From Liolophura sinensis (lineage: Eukaryota > Mollusca > Polyplacophora > Chitonida > Chitonidae): DNA of 64,000 bases. Shown here in pieces: positions 57,950 through 64,000 of the stretch (within the stretch, counting starts at the first letter, position 1; every line of letters begins with the position of its first letter). The notes beneath the pieces are model-generated. The model saw nothing but the letters and a program-made list of their open reading frames with translations. It made no database searches and was not told the origin of the DNA. The stretch lies in NCBI RefSeq assembly GCF_032854445.1, contig NC_088300.1:34145608-34209607 (forward strand), given 5' to 3'. The translations under genes were made by a program, and so were the position numbers.

Positions 57950-58395
57950 GTAAGCAAAAGAAGATTTTTTAGGACTTTGATAGTGTATGTTATCACATTT
58001 TTATTGTCAGCTGTTGCTCATTTTGCCTGATTTGTGTTGATCTTAGAGAGATGTTTTGAGTGTTCTGGAAGGTGCACCTACATGTAATATGATATCCTCA
58101 TTGAAAAATGTTAGTTTCAGCACCAAAAGTAATAATTTTTTACCCTAGAGTAGGGGTGCTTCTAGACAGTGCCTAGCTCCAGCTTCCATAAAAACGATCA
58201 GCAGCCCCATTAGAGAAATGTTCTTGCATAAAGCCTCAATCAAAATAATACATGTGTAAAGTACTTCATTTCACCTTAAGATTATCATTTTTCATGTGAC
58301 ATTTTCCTTGATTCTGATTGATTCATCCGTCTTATAGGGCCACTTCAGAGGTTTTTTGTGAAGTTTTTTTGTAAAATTTCTTATCAGAAACACTG

Positions 58396-58551
58396 TATGT
58401 GAGAATGTCTGGCAGAAACCTGCAGATGGTCATGGGTTTCCCCCGGGCTCTGCCCGGTTTCCTCCCACCATGATGCTGGCAGCCGTTGTATAACTGAAAT
58501 ATTCTTGAGTACGAAGTAAAACACCAATCAAATAAATAAGTAAATAAATGA
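58396..58551 (+). mobile_element. SINE family A, truncated at the head
   Basis: Starts inside the body ('aacctgcagatggtcatggg') and runs to the tail 'caatcaaataaataagtaaa'. TCAGAAACACT (before) and TCAAAAACACT (after) are a likely target duplication with one change. Confidence 0.85.
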
Positions 58552-58928
58552 TCAAAAACACTAAAGGAGTTCGCATCAAAAGTATCATTTTAAAACCATT
58601 GTGTGCTTTTGAATGCATTTTTACATACCAGACTTTAAGGTGAAATACAGTCAAATTTAAATGATTGAAAGGTTTAATGTACACTGTACACAACCCTGTT
58701 TCCTTTCATAGTTGAATGTTTCTTGAAGTGAATGTTTGTGTGAATATTTTACATGGTGGTGAATGAGATATTTGTATATGCTACACAAATCACAGGCTTA
58801 AAACTGATATCAAATCACAAATGAGTCTGTTACATATATAAGCAGGCAAAACCAATGAAAGAACCTTCCATGTAATCAGGTTTTGTGAGCTGTTTATACA
58901 TTTAAGCATTTATATTACATTTAGTTTT

Positions 58929-59203
58929 GGGACATCCATGGCTTAGTCGGTTAGTGCGCTAGCGCAGCGTAATGACCCAGGAGTCTCTCACCAATGCGGT
59001 CGCTGTTAGTTCAAGTCCAGCTCATGCTGGCTTCCTCTCCGGTCGTAAGTGGGAAGGTCTTTCAGCAACCTGCGGATGGTCGTGGGTTTCCCCCGGGCTC
59101 TGCTCGGTTTCCTCCCACCATAATGATGGCTTCCGTCGTATAAGTGAAATATTCTTGAGTACAGCGTAAAACACCAATCAAATATATAAGAAAAAGAAAT
59201 AAA
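58929..59203 (+). mobile_element. SINE family A, full copy with 13-bp target duplication
   Basis: The best copy. A box TGGCTTAGTCGG (58939-58950) fits TRGCNNAGYNGG; B box AGTTCAAGTCC (59008-59018). The ~58-bp spacing suits a Leu- or Ser-type tRNA ancestor with a long variable arm. Then 'agctcatgctggcttcctct', 'ggtttcctcccaccataatg', and the tail 'gaaatattcttgagtacagc'. TACATTTAGTTTT flanks at 58916-58928 and 59204-59216. Confidence 0.96.
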
Positions 59204-59344
59204 TACATTTAGTTTTACTGCTGTATTGCATCAGAACTTCAGACGAAAGCCATGCATTTTCTGGTCATGGTAGAATAGCTAATAGAACACAAGTTAATGA
59301 GCTGAAAATGTAAATCCCTTTTGTATTTTTTTTTTTTTTTGTAT

Positions 59345-59475
59345 ACATGAAGGTTTGGTATTTTACGTCGTACTTAGGAATTTTTCAGTCCACATGATTT
59401 TTAGAATGCATATAAGTTTGTGTGGTGTCATGAACATTTCCATCTTTAGAATTTGCTTACCAGTAGCCCTTTCTT
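59345..59475 (-). mobile_element. SINE B/C body fragment
   Basis: 'ggtattttacgtcgtactta' and 'aatttttcagtcc' match the shared tail-side body of families B and C only. Confidence 0.55.
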
Positions 59476-60549
59476 TTGAATCTCAAAATTAGCAAGCACA
59501 AAAATTAAAAGTTTGTGTAGAAGGTACATACATACGTGTAATAATGCCCATTTCAAGTCAGTACAGATTGAGATGGTTAGAACTTTAATGAAACATCACC
59601 TTTGAAATATTGAAAATAAAATAAGTGGAACCAGTTGTGTTAAAGCTGAACTGCAAAGTCTTTTGATCAGAGTAAATACATGGTGATGGTTGTATGCAAT
59701 TTGAAGCTTACCTGTAATTATTTTGGACCAGAAATAAACTTTACAAATCTGGACTGTCTATAATTTACTCAACACCCCCTTGCCTTTTCAATTTTGAACT
59801 TGGAACATTGTGGCATTAAACTACAAAGGGGCGCTAGTTGATTCTTTTCACCACCAGTGATGTCAGAAAAATTTAGATTTTTCACATTTGATTTGGGCCG
59901 CTATGATGTGACAACATTGTAGAAGTAAAGAAGTAAAGACAGATTAGAGATGGACATTTTCCTGTTTACAGTATTCCTTCGAACAATTGTAAGAATTTAT
60001 GTACGTACAAAATACGTCATGAATATTTTCACAAAGAAACTTCACCGATTTTAATACAATAACAGTCGAAGCCTGTTGACAACCATATTTTGTGAACATT
60101 GAAATCGTTGCAGTTCAGTTGTAAATGTGTCATTTCAGTTTGATATGGTACTTTCTTTGAGGGTATAAAAATATACACACACATATATAACTAAACATGG
60201 ACTCTGTATTATGTGACAACCTTGTGAGGAACATAATCCTACTTATACAGTTTGAAGTCTGAAGTTTTTTTATGGATATCGTGGAATGTCATATTTCTGA
60301 TGCCCTAACCATAAGCAGTTTTAATATACATAAGGCTTTGTGGCGTGGCTGAAGTGTTGATGGGAAACAGGTCTTTTATTGGTCAACCTCTGAGGGCTCT
60401 CAATGGAACACTCATTTTTCTGTAAGCAAAAGTTATAGTTCCCGGCAGTAGATCTGAAAAAAAAAAAAAAAAAGGAAAGACATAAAATAAAAAAAGAAAG
60501 AAAAGGACCTATAGATATGTGAAACATTTTCTACTTTCTTGACAACGCA

Positions 60550-60572
60550 GAGAGAGAGAGAGAGAGAGAGAG
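60550..60572. repeat. (GA)n microsatellite
   Basis: About eleven GA dinucleotides. Confidence 0.95.
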
Positions 60573-60599
60573 TATTTCATCTGACGAAGTCTTGAATCA

Positions 60600-61520
60600 C
60601 AATGGCCTGATTTTTACGGCAGCTCGCTGAAGTTCTTTTCGGAGACCCTGTGAACAACAGCTGGATGGCCGGCTTTTATCCGCACATAGAATTGCCCACA
60701 AAGCAAAGCAGACACACACCCATTTCCTCTTGTTCGAATGTTTTTGTTACAGCCCATGGGCTGATAAACAGCTCTGCCAGTTATTAGGTGCGCTATAGGA
60801 TGCAGCCGGTACAAAGGAATATCCATGATAAAAAGCTCTTGACGCATCCTTCAACAAGTGCTACTCTTCTTCCGAGTCCCCGCAGGTCCCCAGCTATTCA
60901 GCTTCGCCCAATTTGCGGACACCCTGTTGCTTCTCTGAACCCCTGATTGTTCTTATTGGAGGAAACTAACTTCTTCTGGGTCAAACAAAACAAAGAACAA
61001 CAGAGAAGACTTTAGGAGACCAAGGAGATTTTTTCCCTCATATTTCTTTTTACTCATTTGTCCCGTTTTATATTATTATTATTTTATTATATTCATTTTT
61101 TTAAATCCCAGTGTCTTCCTTAGTCATCGTAGTGAACCCTGAACATAACAGCGTGAAATTCATTTCTGATTCCTTATCACACTTTCATTTTACTCAGCAT
61201 GGCTTCTAGGGCTGTCATCGAGGTGGATTCCATTGACAAAAGAAAAATCCAGTGTGGAAATTTTTGTGGTATTAATGTAGCAGTGATGTGTCCCAGTTAT
61301 GGGGACTAACTAGTGCTACTAAAAGTAGGACAATGTCAGCTGTATTGTACGCCCACCACTGTGCTCCGGCAACCCGTGAGGTCAAACAGTGGAATAAATG
61401 CTATGCTAATAAGGCCGCGAGAGCAACGCACCATGATTAGCTCAACGTTATGACACTTTTCTTCCCGTGCTTGCTTCGAGTGCTCATTCAACAATCTGCA
61501 CTATTGTGTTGATGTCAGAA
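60600..61520. promoter_or_regulatory. GC-richer block, possible regulatory DNA
   Basis: Base composition is more balanced than the surroundings. It contains a head-to-head SOX-like pair ACAAT-ctgcact-ATTGT (61491-61507) and several homeodomain-like words. No exon joins in phase, so regulatory function is a guess from composition and sites only. Confidence 0.25.
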
Positions 61521-62083
61521 TACCCAAGACAGAAGTCCACTTCTTAACCCCACCTATATTTATGAACATGCATGTGGAATTCTGTACATTTTGGGTATTG
61601 AAACTTGGGTACCTAAACAATAAAGAATTCACTTTTAATTAGCATGGATATATGCTGGCTGAAAAAAAAAATGATTTCCATATGAAATCATTGATATAGA
61701 GTGTTATTTGAAATTGGGATTTTGTTGGAGGTTGAATTTCATAAGATTTCTTAACCATATTTTAACATGATGCCTCAGAGTGTTAAATTCCTTGACTCTC
61801 TCACAAACCAAATCACATTCATGCAGGTGCTTTAAAACTTCACTCAGTGAAATAAATAAATTAATGAAGTCTTAAAATCATGAGACATGCATACATTTAG
61901 GAAAACAGATATAGTTTCTTATTAATAGTGTAATTAAATGCAAATTTAAAACTGCTTGGAACTGTAGTGAAATTGGTTCAAACATCAGTTTAGCCGGTAT
62001 TATGGTGAAACTTGTTGCCAGTACAAACTTCAGACTGGCTGAGCAAGTCCATGTATAGCAATGCCAACTAAACACTCTTAACT

Positions 62084-62235
62084 CAAGAATATCTCATTAT
62101 ACGCTGGTGGCCAGTACTCTGGTGGGAGGAAACCAGGCAGAGCCTGGGGGAAATCCACTTCCGTCTGCAGGTTGCTGGCAGACGTTTCTGCATAAGGCTG
62201 CAGAGGAAGCCAGCATGAGCTGCATGGACTTAACT
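62084..62235 (-). mobile_element. SINE family A, head-truncated
   Basis: Begins 'caagaatatctcattatacg' (tail already lost) and ends 'gccagcatgagctgcatgga'. CTCTTAACT occurs at 62075-62083 and 62236-62244. Confidence 0.8.
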
Positions 62236-63597
62236 CTCTTAACTTAATAAAAGTAAGTAAAACTGTATGCAGTATAACATGTATAACATGTATATTGCAC
62301 ATGTATATACATGTGTATTGAAAATGACATGCAGGTGGCATTGTACAGGTTTATTCCATTTCCCACTTCTGCACAGGTCACTTCCCCCCTTTTTTTTTCA
62401 CAGAGCATATAACATTGCTGGAACAGAGGTTGTATTGTCAAGGATGAAACCTGTGTTTTGTGTTTATTAATGACAACAGGTGGCTGGCTACTCCCAGTGT
62501 CTAATTACAACTTGCCATCACTGCTATTCAAAGAACAAAGCCAGTCATAAATAAATCTCATTAAGAAAAGGGATTATCGTATTATAACTTGCGGATACCT
62601 GGACGAAAAAAGCATCTTCATGAGGAAAAGAAAAATATTGCCTATTGTTGTTGATGTTTTTATGTTATTTGTGGTATATGGATACAGTGCATTGTTTTTG
62701 TTTACAGTGTTGCTGTTTATGAAGATATTTTTTGTAATATAAAATGCCCTTCAGTGCTTTGAATAATCTCTCTGAGACACTGAGTTTATCTAATGATGGA
62801 AAAGCCGGGGAAGGTCAGGGTGAAACTCTTAGATGGTTCATTCAAGATGCTTTGTTTTTGATGTGCATCATGTGCAGTAAAATTCAGTTCGCATTTCAAA
62901 TTGTACAATCTTGAATTCTCCATCTCAACAATAATCTCATATACATAGAGTTTGCTTTGTACGGGTATTTCTACATGTATATTCTGTTTGGAAATGAAAA
63001 TGTGTGTAATTTATTCACAGAAATCTTACTTCCAGCCTGGGTATTGTTTAAAATACTGTTAAATCAGATTTCTAATAGTAAACCAAAGTATTGAATTGTG
63101 CAATATTTGTGTTTTTAGGTGAGTCATTTTTTTTTTAATAAATATTTGCCAAAAATATTATTTCTTTCAATATAAAAGCGGCCTTTGTGGTTTTGGACTC
63201 ACTGTTCTGAAGTATCACAAAGTGTTGCGAAAGACAGGTGGCAAAGTGTGAAAATAGGAGTGGCAGTGGTATTCAGAGGTGGACCTTTGTATTTTTACAC
63301 TGTACAGAAAGAAAATTGAAAGCTTTTTAAAAGAAAATTGTTTAATGTGAAAAGTCTGTCATTGTAAAGTGGTGTATGTAATGTTGCAATAGATTAACAC
63401 AATTACAAGTGACATCATTGTACTAGAATAGAAAAAAGATGTTCACAATACAATTTAAAAAAGAAAACATAGCAGTGATGTTCAACCAGGACACATTGAT
63501 GGTGTATTCTTTCCTGTGAAATGTTTTGAAGGGTAGGTGGATTGTCTCAAAAGTCAAACAGGTTGTTGATCCATTATGATACTGTTAAAATAGAGGT

Positions 63598-64000
63598 TTG
63601 TAGAGTTTTTGATGAGACAGTTTGTTAACTTTTACCAAACTGCTGGGACTTTGTTGAGAAAATTGCATTAACTTTCACCAAACGTCCAACGATCTGAGAC
63701 TTGTTAACTTCTACCAATATTCTGAGAGTTTTATGAGACAGCTTCATTAACTTCACTAAGTTTTTAAGATTTTACAAGACGGTTTGTTATCTTTCACCAA
63801 ACTTTCGAGAGTATGACGAGAGAACCAAAGTTCTGAGTGTTGAATGAGACAACAGTTTAAATGTCGCCAAACATCTGGAAATTTGATGAGAAAACTTGTT
63901 AACTTTTACTAAACTTCTGAGAAAATTTAATGAGACGACTTTGTTAACTTTCAACAGATTTCTGAGAATTTGTTGAGGTAACTTCTGACCAAACATCTGA
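63598..64000. repeat. Degenerate minisatellite, ~43-bp unit, running off the window
   Basis: 'gttaacttt..accaaact..tgag..tt.gatgagac' recurs with starts near 63624, 63667, 63703, 63746, 63786, 63855, 63898 and 63943. The minus frame 63787-63996 is a product of it. Confidence 0.85.

Larger units (their letters stand above)
57950..64000. other. Right end: presumed intron or flank
   Basis: No further exon that joins in phase was found. It contains SINEs, a poly-A run (about 60459-60473), (GA)n at 60550-60572, a GC-richer block and a degenerate minisatellite at the edge. Confidence 0.5.

Noticed and set aside
61199-61310. Acceptor followed by ATG frame MASRAVIEVDSIDKRK
   Set aside because: In the phase required after the 57949 donor it stops within four codons, and as a first exon it has no donor before its stop.

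Overview
This is animal nuclear DNA. It is AT-rich and mostly non-coding, has introns with GT/AG borders, and is full of microsatellites, minisatellites and short retroposons. Repeated tRNA-headed SINEs end in a tail like 'aatattcttgagtacggcgt..aaacaccaatcaaataaat', which I recall as common in molluscs and related lophotrochozoans. A mollusc is therefore the best guess for the host; I could not check this by search.

Main gene (2359-39709, minus strand): a complete or nearly complete branched-chain amino-acid aminotransferase (BCAT) gene. I assembled ten exons by eye. They join in phase, without a stop, into a 380-residue protein that keeps the PLP lysine and the CxxC redox pair. The introns total about 36 kb and carry most of the repeats. 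The last intron (2443-7058) holds an intact piggyBac transposon (4620-6898, TTAA on both sides, 637-codon transposase on the same strand as BCAT) and, beside it, a large inverted-repeat (fold-back) element (about 3791-4596).

Upstream region (39710-50340): no confident gene. It contains old SINE remnants, a small inverted-repeat element (about 44014-44226) and a ten-unit satellite block (46091-47551).

Right part (50340-64000): a probable 5' end of a second gene on the plus strand, divergent from BCAT. It has two possible first exons (ending at 50517 and 51965) that splice in the same phase to an exon at 57874-57949. I do not recognise the product, and the rest of the gene lies outside the window or was not found. 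The remainder is introns or flank with SINEs, a GC-richer block (60600-61520) that may be regulatory, and a degenerate 43-bp repeat running off the right edge.

Apart from BCAT and the piggyBac transposase I can support no complete protein-coding gene. Most other open frames fall in repeats or are short and unconvincing.
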